Shown here: positions 30,701 to 39,788 of the stretch, in pieces | How the letters are laid out: each line of letters begins with the position of its first letter | Numbering within the stretch: the stretch's first letter is position 1 | The notes under the pieces: model-generated | Told to the model about the DNA's origin: nothing | Databases searched by the model: none | The model's input: the letters and a program-made list of their open reading frames with translations, nothing else | Program-made: the position numbers and the translations under genes | Assembly (NCBI RefSeq): GCF_024362695.1 | Contig: NW_026063241.1 | Coordinates: forward strand, 808,501-872,500 | DNA: 64,000 bases | Reading direction: 5' to 3' | Source: Pectinophora gossypiella | Lineage: Eukaryota; Arthropoda; Insecta; Lepidoptera; Gelechiidae

Positions 30701-31423
30701 AAGTTTATAGAAGCGTATCCATTACACGCAAAGGATGCGTCATCTGTCGCTAAAGCATTTGTAGATAATTTCATATTGCGTTATGGTGTTCCCAACGAAA
30801 TTGCAACCGACCGAGGGTCCGAATTTATATCGAACACCATGAAGCAAGTATGCGAATTATTACAAATCAAACAGCTTACTTCCACAGCCTATCACCACGA
30901 GTCGATTGGTGCACTGGAAAATACGCATAAGTCTATGGGTGCGTATATAAGGACATATTGCGAAAATCGTCCAGACACATGGAGCAGTTGGCTGCCCTAC
31001 TGGTGTTTTGCATTTAATAACACAGTGCACACTGAGACCCAGTATACGCCACACGAGTTGGTCTTCGGGAAAACATGTAAGCTTCCCAACAATTTTGATA
31101 CAGGTAATGTAGATCCCTTATATAATTTTAGTAGTTACCCTCTAGAATTTAAGTTTAGATTGCAGACAGCACAACGAGATGCCAAAAGAAATTTGGAGTT
31201 GAGCAAGGCCAGAAGGAAACAGGTATATGATGGTAAAATTAACGAGGTTCAGTATATTAAAGGTAATTATTTACTACTAAAAAATGAAACAGGAGATAAA
31301 ATTGATACAATTTATTTGGGTCCATATTTAATAATCGATGACTTAGGCCCTAACGTAAAAATTCTTAAAAATGGTAAGGAAGAAATCGTCCACAAAAATC
31401 GCACAAAACCCTTCAGAATTTGA
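27758..31423 (+). CDS. pol: Pol polyprotein: protease, reverse transcriptase, RNase H, integrase
   Basis: About 1221 residues, uninterrupted; made as a Gag-Pol fusion by frameshift, because the frame opens with GTG and no AUG precedes the protease. Aspartic protease: LIDTGATISVI (D28). RT: WRVVIDYRKLN, FTTLDLYQGFYQI, LPMGLRTSPSAF and YLDD (about 439). RNase H: QTDASGTAIGAV (about 590) and TDHRPLVYLF. Integrase: an HHCC finger (HAG ... CKKCQ, about 888-930), catalytic D in LDIVGP (about 956), D in TDRGSEF (about 1017) and E in GALENTH (about 1053), D-35-E spacing. A GPY-type motif (YLGPYLIIDDLG) lies near the end and there is no chromodomain. All catalytic residues are present, so the element looks competent. 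Confidence 0.96.
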   Translation: MTNYALVCNSLNNVSIKLGEIDYKWLIDTGATISVIKREVIQCLDLPIHNGQLRINGVGGSVYAYGYVCLNLKIDDNIFKHRFYVFDNLPCKTEGIIGQDFLKKYKSFINYELDHLILKSPQGNSVTLDLNYSNSESSSFLIAPARSEKFYYIDTQLQEDCVISSQELCNGVFIANMISKPINGKIAIKIMNTRDENVTLNYFKPQITKLSEYYVCEFNKSTMNSDRVKTLFSLLKLNNLNVEEQKAIEKICAKFPDVFHLPGDKLTTTSLYEQTIELEPNSTPVYVKPYRLPHSQKAEIDKQIQGMLDDGIIEETRSAWSSPLLLVPKKLDSTGIKKWRVVIDYRKLNNKIKDDKFPLPNITDILDSLSGAMYFTTLDLYQGFYQINLDKNSRPYTAFTTGKNQYQMTRLPMGLRTSPSAFSRMITVAMSGLNYEQCLVYLDDLCVFGRNLEDHNKNLMNVFTRLRKVNLKLNPAKCKFLQKEILYLGHVVSENGISPDPAKTKVMENYPQPKNTDEIKRFVAFANYYRKFIPDFAKKACPLNRLCGKNVPFIWDKDCETSFQCLKNALTQAPVLQYPNISENNQFLLQTDASGTAIGAVLCNSDGTSLSYASRGLNKAEKNYPTIEKELLAIVWAVKYFRPYLYGRKFKIQTDHRPLVYLFGMRDPSSRLLKFRLQLEEYTYIIEYIKGSKNSAADALSRITITSDELKQLNEQIVNVMTRAQVRRMQENLDKGKQDKSKLSAANDLQNPRPDQPRIVEIIKKPKNLVELALINRQKLNKLQAEGSITEMSKYYIYVKSKSIIYLNGFSRSSISRVELVRDLSKFCEQLNIDEICVIRDSNNEDYIASLLYEIKSQSKWSGPRVCVLKGVQRISNVDDRRVIINDFHLLPTSGHAGIRRMTNNIKKFYYWPSMHRDIVEFVNKCKKCQTQKHSVKIKQPMQITTTCNSALDKIYLDIVGPLPKDERGYCYALTLQCELSKFIEAYPLHAKDASSVAKAFVDNFILRYGVPNEIATDRGSEFISNTMKQVCELLQIKQLTSTAYHHESIGALENTHKSMGAYIRTYCENRPDTWSSWLPYWCFAFNNTVHTETQYTPHELVFGKTCKLPNNFDTGNVDPLYNFSSYPLEFKFRLQTAQRDAKRNLELSKARRKQVYDGKINEVQYIKGNYLLLKNETGDKIDTIYLGPYLIIDDLGPNVKILKNGKEEIVHKNRTKPFRI

Positions 31424-31720
31424 TTATGTATTGTAATAATGTAATTCTACATGACATGTGTGTAACTAAATTCCTTATTAACATACTTACATAAAATATA
31501 ACAATTATTTTAAGATGTAATTTTTTTTTTTTGATCTTTTATTTCAAACGTAATTATTTTAAGATGAAATATAGAGAAAAACAATGTTTATAAATAATGT
31601 AAGATATTAACTTTAACGCAATTATCAGTATGATTTGAAAAAATAAATTTAAAACATAATTATTAAGATGCATATTATAAAATAAAATAAACATGTAACT
31701 TTATTTTATTTTTTCCCTCC
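31424..31720 (+). other. 3' untranslated region of the LTR element (no env)
   Basis: AT-rich, full of stop codons in all frames, with repeated AATAATTATTTTAAGATG-like pieces. No envelope-like ORF or membrane segment is visible. Confidence 0.75.
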
Positions 31721-31728
31721 GGGGAAGG
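31721..31728 (+). promoter_or_regulatory. Polypurine tract
   Basis: GGGGAAGG directly abuts the TGTAG start of the 3' LTR, where plus-strand DNA synthesis would be primed. It is preceded by CCCTCC, so the tract is short. Confidence 0.7.
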
Positions 31729-31849
31729 TGTAGTGTAGTAAGTATAGCTATTAAGTATGTCTAATGATCTATGTAATGATCTTTCAATATAATCAGTATT
31801 AATCATGCATTCGCTGGTTTTACTTGCCTCCTCGACGTCCGTCCCTATA
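31729..31849 (+). repeat. 3' LTR
   Basis: Identical to the 5' LTR across all 121 bp; TACC follows. No AATAAA is present inside it, so the polyadenylation signal is not obvious. Confidence 0.93.
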
Positions 31850-31853
31850 TACC

Positions 31854-33219
31854 TTTCAAATTTTAAGTATTTTTTTTTTTGTTTTAGCCATATTTGAAAA
31901 TTTGAATATCAAAGTTTCACGTTGTTAGGTAGTGCTTTCTTCTCCAATTGTTGTTTTTCCAAGTAGCAGGTATTTTCTAGCAATTTCACTTTATTTAGCC
32001 TGTACACATGCATTAATTACTTTATGTATGTTTTGTATCGATGAGTGATCATTCTTCTGTCAATACTGGTGAGACCCGCTTGTGGGAGGCCAGAAATTAA
32101 CATGATCAAATTTGTTTTTGAATTTGCTTAAGATGGTATAGAACATTCTTTGTTGATTATAGGCTTAATTATTTTTACATACGCCATTAAAGGTAAAGCA
32201 TGGTGTACTTAATATCCTCCTGTGGCTTAGATTTTCAAACACAATAGCGAAACAATGGGATTTTGTTTAAGGACTTTTTTTCATGTTTAGCCCATCTGAC
32301 AGTCGTCATATTTACCCATGTTTATGAATGAAATTGTTCGCACTGCCGGATACAGGTAATTACTGACTTATTTTATTGCACAACACAATAAATAATGTTC
32401 TAAATAACACTTTTCATTTATATATTTGTAGCCACAAATCTGTGCAATTGATGATGCGTCTTTGCTGACACAATGACGATGACGATTCATACACCATTGA
32501 ATGCTAATGTATAATATACTGTATCCATCACAGGACACGCGAGTTTTACTATGTAGCGTTTATGTGTACTCATTAATCGATTTCCAGCTTGGCAATTGTT
32601 TAAGTTTCTGAATCTTTCTTCGAGCAGACATTTGAAGTAATGTTATTTCTTAAAGTTTCCTTGATGATGAGTAAACAGATCCGGATCCGGAGTTTTCTTT
32701 CTTCCTTATATTTATTATTTTAAGGCCTTCCTTTTTTTTTGTTCCTTATATTTATATTTTTTTTGTTTGTTTACTTAATTCTAACTTAAGTTACTAATAT
32801 ACGCTAGTATAAAATATTCTTTAGTGCAATTTTAATGCAAATTATATTTTTTTACTATATTGATGAGTAAAACTACATATTACACAAATTTAATCGGTTA
32901 TAAAAACTTATTTTTCATTGTACATTTATTTTCCTGAATTAATGAATGAAAATATCAAGTCGTTTGTATTATAAAATAGCTAATCCAACTTACCATGAAT
33001 ATCGTATTTTTTTTTATTATTTTAGTAAATATATTTTGCTTACTGCTTAGTGAATGATAAAAAAATAAGTCACTGAAATGACAAAGATAAATTTTACTTA
33101 ATGTAAGTTAGGTATTGGGTAAAATGCTTTTGAATGATGATTTGTTTAAATATACTCGTAGAAGTATAATTACTGCATAACTTATTGCTTTAAGTTGAGA
33201 AAGTAACACTTAGGAGAAA
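31854..33219. other. AT-rich region with no gene seen
   Basis: No ORF of note and no recognised repeat in most of it. CTAATCCAACTTACCATGAATAT at about 32981-33003 is the inverse of a stretch beside the 164-bp array. The part from about 32700 may therefore belong to the right arm of the inverted duplication, only weakly conserved. Confidence 0.5.
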
Positions 33220-34030
33220 AATGTATCAATAAACATCATTGGTGTCTTCATCGAAATATTTTAGTATTCATTTATTATTTATATACGCACTTAAATTTGG
33301 TAACAAAATCATTTGTATAGCGTTATAAAGTAAAAAATGAACATCAATAAATCATACGTTTGCTTACAAAAAACAAACAGTTTTAGCGCTTAAACACTGA
33401 AACAGAATTATTTTCAAATAACTTCGAACAATTACCACTTTAATACACCTAAACTAAACATTGTCCATGTACAGCGAGATCCTGAATACTGATTACAGTT
33501 TCCGTACTCCCTCCTTTCCAGTCCTAAGCGACATTCAAACCTTCACTGACACGATCATTCCACAGGATACGTCCATCCCTTGTATCCCAGATCGCAAGAA
33601 TCGGCTAGCACGGCATAGCAGCTTGACAGCTAAAACTCACGCAACCATTGTTGATCGACCTACAAAATCCACCGAAAATGCCTACGACGATGGGAACAAC
33701 ACCGACAGTTCTACTCCGGATCATTCCAACCTGCGACATTCATCCATATGACAGCTTACTTGATCTGAGTGGAACTCAGCTAAAGCAATCGAGTGATACC
33801 TGCCTCCATCTTCCAGCCAGCTCCACTTCACTCTCATGCACCGGTCGCACCCGCAGCCAAGTGTTCATCCTGCCAGTTCACTTCACGCCCGTTCTCTCGT
33901 CCCCTAAAGATGAGCCTCCACAGCGTTAACGGCTGGGAAGGGCATGCACACATTGCCAATTGATTAACACACATTTTAATTCAGTGATTGTGACTAATAA
34001 AATGGTAAGCCTAGCTTTGAAATTCAATGT
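33220..34030 (-). repeat. Right copy of the large inverted duplication
   Basis: It matches the reverse complement of 19490-20340 (see the left copy). This copy has no 164-bp array at the equivalent place, so the array expanded in the left copy only, or was lost here. Frames at 33461-33751 and 33648-33929 are not kept in the other copy. Confidence 0.75.
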
Positions 34031-34249
34031 AACCATCATCAAATCGAGTGCAAGCTTGTTAAAGTCAGTTCTATCGTTAAATTATACGAAAAGAAGAAAA
34101 AACAAGATAGAATGAATATAAATAATAATAAATAATTCGCAATATACGATAATTTCAACACATGATTTAACCGATCTAAAAAAACCCAATAAGCTTAATA
34201 ACAGAGATGAACTGTTCAGTCTTTTCAAGAAGTGCCACCCTAAATAAAG
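34031..34249. other. Downstream flank of the Helitron gene
   Basis: On the minus strand, TGAACAGTTCA at about 34207-34217 is a small inverted repeat, a possible 3' hairpin of the Helitron. I could not find a clear CTRR end after it, so the element boundary remains open. Confidence 0.3.
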
Positions 34250-37200
34250 TTACGTTAAACTTAAAAGTTCTGATATGATAACGTTATTCGAGAAAGGTTG
34301 GTCATTTTCGATTCGGTGCCTGGGTAGTAGTACTTTTATGTCACGTCTTTCGCGAACGCGACCTAAAGCTACATACAGTTGACCGTGACTAAACATATCA
34401 GATCTAAGATCGACCCCAACGCGACTAATCGTTTGACCCTGGCTCTTGTGAATAGTCATTGCATAACACACCTGCAATGGGAATTGACGGCGACACATCT
34501 CGTAAGGGCTGTTATGTTCTATAGGCGCTTTAAAAAGAATTCGAGGGATCAAATAATCTCCTAGTTCACCTTGTTTCCGAACTTTAATAATATATGGAGA
34601 TGTTTCAACAACTATTACTTTGGTGCCATTTACTAAGCCGTCCGCGAAACTAAGATTACGCGTGATTACACAAACACATTCTAATTTTAATTGCAAATCG
34701 AAATCTGGAACACCTTGTGGTCGAAGTGTATGTAAAAATTCGGGACTAAAATATACTTGATCAGCGTTGTCGCTTAAAATTTTGTCTATGGCATAAAAAT
34801 GTAATACTTCTCCTGGTAGTTTGTCTAAAATAACGGCATTAATTTCTCTAACTGCATCGTTACGGGTGCATAGAATCGCTCTGAAGGAGCATACGCCTGG
34901 CTCAGTAAGAGTAACTTCGGGGAATACAAAATCAATTAAATCTTCTAATTCAGTAACATAATCAATGGATTCAAGTTGGACTAATTGCAAATCATTATTA
35001 TTTGTTTCTAATCTAAGAGTAGGTAATAAATTTGAACCCAGTTTTAAAAGAAAATCTGCATACTGTGCGTCATCCTTACATCTCTGTGAAGTTACCAAAC
35101 TAAATTTTTTCAATTGTTTCCAAATAGGAGAAGTTTTTAGTGACGCGTTTAATATATCAAAATTCGTTCGTGCTTCTGGGACTACTGGAGGAATTTGACG
35201 AAAATCTCCTGCAAAAATAATTATTTTAGAACCAAAAATTTTGTCTGACCTCATCAAATCCTGCAATGATCTATTTAATAAATTTATAAGGTATTTATGA
35301 GCCATCGGCGCTTCATCATACACAATGAGATTAGAATTATAAATCAATTCAGCTCTTTGAGTACCATTTGAGATGTTCCAGTATCCGCTATCATCTAATA
35401 GATGTAAAGGAAATCTAAACAAGGAATGAGCCGTCATTCCGTTTGTGTAATTTTGAGCAGCAATTGCAGACGATGCACAGGTTAAAGCTATACCTTTAAG
35501 GTTACCGCGGATATATGCAGTTATGACCTTCAATAAAAGCGTTTTTCCGGTGCCGGCGGGACCATCGATAAAAATCGCACAGTTGTTGGATTCTCGGTAA
35601 ACACTATCAACGCAAAGCTTTTCCACGTAATCGAATACGGCACGTTGATCGGGAGATAACTGTGGCAACCACTCTTCTACGTATGATTTCAAACTATCTA
35701 AATCATATTCAGTGCGTTCCCTATCCAACTCCGTTGACCTATAAATTACTTCCGGCAAACCTTGTTCTACTAAAGAAGTTCCGTGTCTGCGTAGCATTCT
35801 ATCTATTTGAATGAGGCACATGTTAAACGCGTTTTCTTCGTCATCTGGCACCCTATAAAGGAAATCTTCGGCCAATTGACGTTTATACGTGTTCCACAGT
35901 GACGCCACTGAGGCACCATTAACAGCCAGCGTTACAAAAAAGCTACGAAGTCGTGGTCCGGTTAAAAAAGTGGAAGCTTCTTCCATAGCCCGTTCATATT
36001 CGACTGCGTCGTCCGCAAGTCCTACGAATTTGGCAGCTTCTTGAAAAGTTTTGCAATTTGGACCTCCAATTTGAAGTAAATCCGCGAAACTACGACAAGG
36101 GTAAACACTTAAAAGAAGTCTTAAAAAGAACTGTTCACCTCTGTTCGGCGCGACCCAAAATAGACGCGCGACGAGCTCACCCCGCATCCTCCGCGTAAGA
36201 AATTTGCCGTTCTGCATTTGCACCGCCTGAACTGTCTTTAAACATGGATCTTTCGCATGAATATTGTAAGTTTCGAAAAAGTCTAAGTAGGATACCCGAT
36301 CAAACTCCTCAGTTAAAGGCCTACTGAAATAGTCTAAAAGATCTGAACCTGCATTATTAACTGCCTCGTTCGCGTGGCCAGGCTTAAAAAATACTGAATT
36401 TTGATCGGGCAAATGTACTGTTAACATTTTTACCGTAGGGTTCCTAGCTACAATATCAAATTCGAGAACTCGCCACGCTGCTTCGCTAGAACTAATATAT
36501 CGCTTAGTGACATATTGTTCGATTTCATCCTCACGATGTTCTTTATCAACAACGGCAATACGGGCTTCATCAGGTCCCTTTGTCATGTATTTGAATAAAT
36601 ACTTAATTATGGCACGCTGTGTGGACACTTCTAAATTTATGTGAGCATCATATTTTAGGAGAAGAGCAGGATTATAAGGAACGACCCACAAATCATTAAC
36701 TATTACGTCTCTGCCGCGATATTTAATAATCGCCTGATTTTTACTATTGCGACGTAAATGTATAAAACCTCTATCGTCACTGAAGGTGACTGGTGTTTCT
36801 TTTTTTGGGAAATATTTTAAACAGTTTTTCTTTTCACTATTCCAACACGGCAAATTAGTTCGGTACGGAGGGCCGCATGGACCGTGTATCATATGATCCA
36901 TGACAACTTTGTATAATAAAGTCTGTGCAGGATCGGGTATGGTAGCACGAACAAATTTATCAATATCCGAACTTTCTACGGGTCCACCACCTTCTACTCT
37001 GAAAGCAATATGCGCGTGTGGTAATCCTCTTTTTTGGAACTCTATAACATGCATTATATAAACAATTTTTCCGAACCATTTACCCGATTTTAAATCTTTT
37101 AATAACTCTCCGAGTTTTAAGTTGAAAACTCGAGCACATGTAAGGGGGTCTTTTGATCGACCTGATAATGTTGAATTTTTTATTTCAGGCCAGTTGGGGT

Positions 37201-39760
37201 TACAAGTTAATGTTAAAAAATATGATGGTGGACCTAACCTGTTTACCATTGCTATAGCATCCAGGTATTTCTTTTTCATGTACCGTGGACCCCCTGTGAA
37301 TGAGCTAGGTAAATAAATTTTACCAGGTTCTACTCCACCTTCTCCTAAAATAAACTCGTCATTAATTAATTCTTGAAGTGGAGCTACTCTTAGCCTGTTT
37401 TGTTGTTTTGTTTGGCTATTTTTCAAAAACCGCAAGCGTTCTTCTAAAACTCTACAAAACATATCGACTAACCACTCTTCAGATAAACGACCAAATATGC
37501 TAAATCGCGATTCTGATAAAAGTAAACAACGGACATATTTAACCTGATTAAGCTTATTGCCGTTATTACCTCTCATATCAGGATGCCAACCCGTATTTCC
37601 ATGAGGATATAAGAGAGGATACTGGAAAGTCTCGTATAAGGAATCCATTATATCTATTGTTCGAGGCCTACCGTCTGCTAACTTTTTAACTACAATACAG
37701 CGTCGAGTAAATTCTTCGCGGTCTGTACTAATAATTGCGGCAATTTCTTGACCAATAGGTTGATCTCCGAGGATGTTACCGTGAGTCGCACGAGTAGTTT
37801 TTTCAAACTTCAAGAAAGCTTCTGATGATACCTCTAAACTTAACCTTTTAAAACATTTTATGTATGGATTAACTGTGTGCATGAACCCTGTAATCATTCG
37901 AACCACCGTTTTATCTAAACTTAATTCGCCAGCTAAACTCTCTCTTTCGCTACTGTCATTTATGTAAAAATTAATATTATTCGGACTGTCATTGTAAGAT
38001 AAATCAAAGATACGGTGGTAAATACGTCCTTGAATTTTTAGAAAAGATATACCTTCTGGATGATGGTAACCGTGGGAAACACCTAATGCCGAAAATGCAA
38101 AAATATTATTGTAAGCGCGTGGTCTATTTAAAAAAGCTGAATTTGAATAAAATTCTTCATTTAATGGGAGAAAATTTTGAACGTTATAATCTCCTGAATG
38201 ACAACACCATTGTCGACGAGATTTCTCTTCTTCGAACAATGGAGCATTACAATTTGGACATCTATATGTTCTATCAGAGAGAAGCGATGTATTTTTTAAA
38301 TTATATAAACGAATAGTGCTGAGTTCATGCTCCTGTTTTTCCCCTATTAAATTTTTTGAATATCTCAGCGGTGTTTCTATGTTACGACTATTTTCTGTAT
38401 ATCTTTGTGCTGCTTTTTTGTTAATTTCGGGGTGAAGCTCGTTATAACGTTGAACGGCCGCGCGATGAACGTCTGGGTTGTTCTCGTTATAACGTTGAAC
38501 GGCCGCGCGATGAACGTCTGGGTTGTTCTCGTTATAACGTTGAACGGCCGCGCGATGAACGTCTGGGTTGTTCTCGTTATAATGTTGAACGGCCACGCGA
38601 TGAACGTCTGGGTTGTTCTCGTTATAACGTTGAACGGCCGCGCGGTTAATGTTTGGATTGCGTTCGTTATACCGTTGAACTGCCTTGCGATTACAAGCGG
38701 GATTTTTCATTGTATATTTCCTTACAGCTTCGCGATGCGCGTTTTCTTTACTCGGTTTTGGTCCGCGTTTCTGTTTTTTGGGTCGGCCACGTTTATTTTT
38801 AACGCATTGGTTTTCGTCTTGATTACTCATTCTTTCTAATAGGACAACTGGTTGTAAAATTGTCAGTTTTATATCAATTGTAGTGTCATATACATCTACC
38901 AGATTTGAATCAACTTCCAATTTACTAATATCAAAATTTTGCACAGAGGTTTTAGTCGGGGCCAGTGTCGACTGATAGTTTATCAAAATAGAATCTAAAG
39001 TTTGATTCACATTCAGTAATGGTGATGGTATTAAATCTATTAAAATGGACTGGGACGTTTCGGAACTAACCTGCGTTTCATTTTGCCACATAAGGTCGTC
39101 ATTTAATACTCTTAACCGAGTTAATGAGTATTCGGATCCGTCGTAAATTTCATTCGCGAGTAAAAGTTTAGCTAGCGCTTCGGTTGTATTACATTTAAAT
39201 AAACGTGCTACATAAGGACCTTCCTCTGACTTGCCCTTTCCTATGTTAATGTTATTGCTGTTAACCGCATGGCTGTTAAAGAAATAATATTCACCATTAA
39301 AGCGCCAAAAACTAAAAGTATAACCCTGACCCGTAAACAATATGCTATCCGTACTGTCGTTGTGATTTGAATTGTTCACATTATAAGCGAAATGCGAATC
39401 GACAGTATAGTCATTTGTATTAAAAAACACTCTGTTGTCCAATATATTTTTTAACGTTAATAAACCTATGTCTTTATTCGCGGGAGTTGTAGGATACGTA
39501 TTAGAAATGATCCAGTTGTCCTCCATGCTAACTATATGTACTACGTTACTCCCGACGCGAAGCTCATTGGGTAATTCGTCTGGCATAAAATAACTGACAC
39601 CCCTCTGAAGTAAATATTTTAACTGCATGTAAAGTGTATCCCCCATTTTTAAAATTTCATCAATTTCGGCAGTAGCAAAAGATGCGCGATTATGGAATAC
39701 AGAATAAATTGAAGCGCATGCTGAGATAACCGTACATTGCGAATTGTTACCTTCATACAT
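34250..39760 (-). CDS. Helitron Rep/helicase (rolling-circle transposase), intact, 1836 residues
   Basis: It should nick, unwind and replicate the Helitron by rolling circle in the nucleus. N-terminus: NNSQCTVISACA (C9) and YYFFNSHAVNSNN (H164), a Cys...His pairing like papain-fold peptidases, most like tegument-type deubiquitinases. About 320-340: an AT-hook-like KNKRGRPKKQKRGPKP. About 345-455: eight or so 14-residue repeats (AVQRYNENNPDVHR). Then a Cys zinc finger (CPNCNAPLF ... CCHSGDY). About 740-860: Helitron N domain. About 912: HUH motif (GLPHAHIAF). About 1053: the Rep tyrosines (YLFKYMTKG). About 1400: Walker A GPAGTGKT; then YDEAPMAH, FAGDFRQIPP and HKSQGQT (about 1773) of a PIF1-type helicase. 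No stop or shift and no C-terminal endonuclease. Confidence 0.95.
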   Translation of the reverse strand: MYEGNNSQCTVISACASIYSVFHNRASFATAEIDEILKMGDTLYMQLKYLLQRGVSYFMPDELPNELRVGSNVVHIVSMEDNWIISNTYPTTPANKDIGLLTLKNILDNRVFFNTNDYTVDSHFAYNVNNSNHNDSTDSILFTGQGYTFSFWRFNGEYYFFNSHAVNSNNINIGKGKSEEGPYVARLFKCNTTEALAKLLLANEIYDGSEYSLTRLRVLNDDLMWQNETQVSSETSQSILIDLIPSPLLNVNQTLDSILINYQSTLAPTKTSVQNFDISKLEVDSNLVDVYDTTIDIKLTILQPVVLLERMSNQDENQCVKNKRGRPKKQKRGPKPSKENAHREAVRKYTMKNPACNRKAVQRYNERNPNINRAAVQRYNENNPDVHRVAVQHYNENNPDVHRAAVQRYNENNPDVHRAAVQRYNENNPDVHRAAVQRYNELHPEINKKAAQRYTENSRNIETPLRYSKNLIGEKQEHELSTIRLYNLKNTSLLSDRTYRCPNCNAPLFEEEKSRRQWCCHSGDYNVQNFLPLNEEFYSNSAFLNRPRAYNNIFAFSALGVSHGYHHPEGISFLKIQGRIYHRIFDLSYNDSPNNINFYINDSSERESLAGELSLDKTVVRMITGFMHTVNPYIKCFKRLSLEVSSEAFLKFEKTTRATHGNILGDQPIGQEIAAIISTDREEFTRRCIVVKKLADGRPRTIDIMDSLYETFQYPLLYPHGNTGWHPDMRGNNGNKLNQVKYVRCLLLSESRFSIFGRLSEEWLVDMFCRVLEERLRFLKNSQTKQQNRLRVAPLQELINDEFILGEGGVEPGKIYLPSSFTGGPRYMKKKYLDAIAMVNRLGPPSYFLTLTCNPNWPEIKNSTLSGRSKDPLTCARVFNLKLGELLKDLKSGKWFGKIVYIMHVIEFQKRGLPHAHIAFRVEGGGPVESSDIDKFVRATIPDPAQTLLYKVVMDHMIHGPCGPPYRTNLPCWNSEKKNCLKYFPKKETPVTFSDDRGFIHLRRNSKNQAIIKYRGRDVIVNDLWVVPYNPALLLKYDAHINLEVSTQRAIIKYLFKYMTKGPDEARIAVVDKEHREDEIEQYVTKRYISSSEAAWRVLEFDIVARNPTVKMLTVHLPDQNSVFFKPGHANEAVNNAGSDLLDYFSRPLTEEFDRVSYLDFFETYNIHAKDPCLKTVQAVQMQNGKFLTRRMRGELVARLFWVAPNRGEQFFLRLLLSVYPCRSFADLLQIGGPNCKTFQEAAKFVGLADDAVEYERAMEEASTFLTGPRLRSFFVTLAVNGASVASLWNTYKRQLAEDFLYRVPDDEENAFNMCLIQIDRMLRRHGTSLVEQGLPEVIYRSTELDRERTEYDLDSLKSYVEEWLPQLSPDQRAVFDYVEKLCVDSVYRESNNCAIFIDGPAGTGKTLLLKVITAYIRGNLKGIALTCASSAIAAQNYTNGMTAHSLFRFPLHLLDDSGYWNISNGTQRAELIYNSNLIVYDEAPMAHKYLINLLNRSLQDLMRSDKIFGSKIIIFAGDFRQIPPVVPEARTNFDILNASLKTSPIWKQLKKFSLVTSQRCKDDAQYADFLLKLGSNLLPTLRLETNNNDLQLVQLESIDYVTELEDLIDFVFPEVTLTEPGVCSFRAILCTRNDAVREINAVILDKLPGEVLHFYAIDKILSDNADQVYFSPEFLHTLRPQGVPDFDLQLKLECVCVITRNLSFADGLVNGTKVIVVETSPYIIKVRKQGELGDYLIPRILFKAPIEHNSPYEMCRRQFPLQVCYAMTIHKSQGQTISRVGVDLRSDMFSHGQLYVALGRVRERRDIKVLLPRHRIENDQPFSNNVIISELLSLT
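38430..38700 (-). repeat. 42-bp coding minisatellite inside the Helitron gene
   Basis: GAACGGCCGCG recurs every 42 bp (38453, 38495, 38537, 38621, with a variant at 38579), then decays toward 38700. It encodes 14-residue repeats of the form AVQRYNENNPDVHR and keeps the frame. The central copies are nearly identical at the DNA level, so the array is expanding or being homogenised. Confidence 0.9.
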
Positions 39761-39763
39761 ATC

Positions 39764-39788
39764 GGAGCCTTGGTGTGTTAGACCTAAT
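39764..39788 (-). promoter_or_regulatory. Candidate 3' splice site upstream of the Helitron start
   Basis: On the minus strand TTTACTGTTTCATTAG precedes GTCTAACACACCAAGGC, and the codons after it (THQGSD) run in frame into the annotated Met. The His-Gln-Gly before the Cys resembles the usual start of tegument-like peptidase domains. The true protein may therefore begin in an upstream exon that I could not identify. Confidence 0.35.

Larger units (their letters stand above)
25389..31849 (+). mobile_element. Full-length Ty3/gypsy-type LTR retrotransposon, 6461 bp
   Basis: Two identical 121-bp LTRs bound it, flanked by the 4-bp duplication TACC (25385-25388 and 31850-31853). A primer-binding site abuts the 5' LTR and a purine run abuts the 3' LTR. 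Internal order: small membrane-protein ORF, gag, pol in the +1 frame with protease, RT, RNase H and integrase. There is no env; only 305 bases lie between pol and the 3' LTR. Motifs and the 4-bp duplication suggest the mdg1/412-like part of insect Ty3/gypsy elements, but this is a judgement by eye. Identical LTRs mean a recent insertion. It landed between the two arms of the older inverted duplication. Confidence 0.96.

Noticed and set aside
31424..31728. Possible env gene of the LTR element
   Set aside because: Only 305 AT-rich bases with stops in all frames; no signal peptide or membrane segment.
33461..33929. Two overlapping frames of 93-96 codons
   Set aside because: Not conserved in the inverted copy and in different frames of the same repeat.
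34150..34249. Exact 3' end of the Helitron
   Set aside because: A short hairpin is visible but no clear CTRR terminus follows, so no boundary is claimed.
38405..38839. 144-codon plus-strand frame with repeated VLVITLNGRAMNVW
   Set aside because: Antisense of the 42-bp coding repeats of the Helitron gene.
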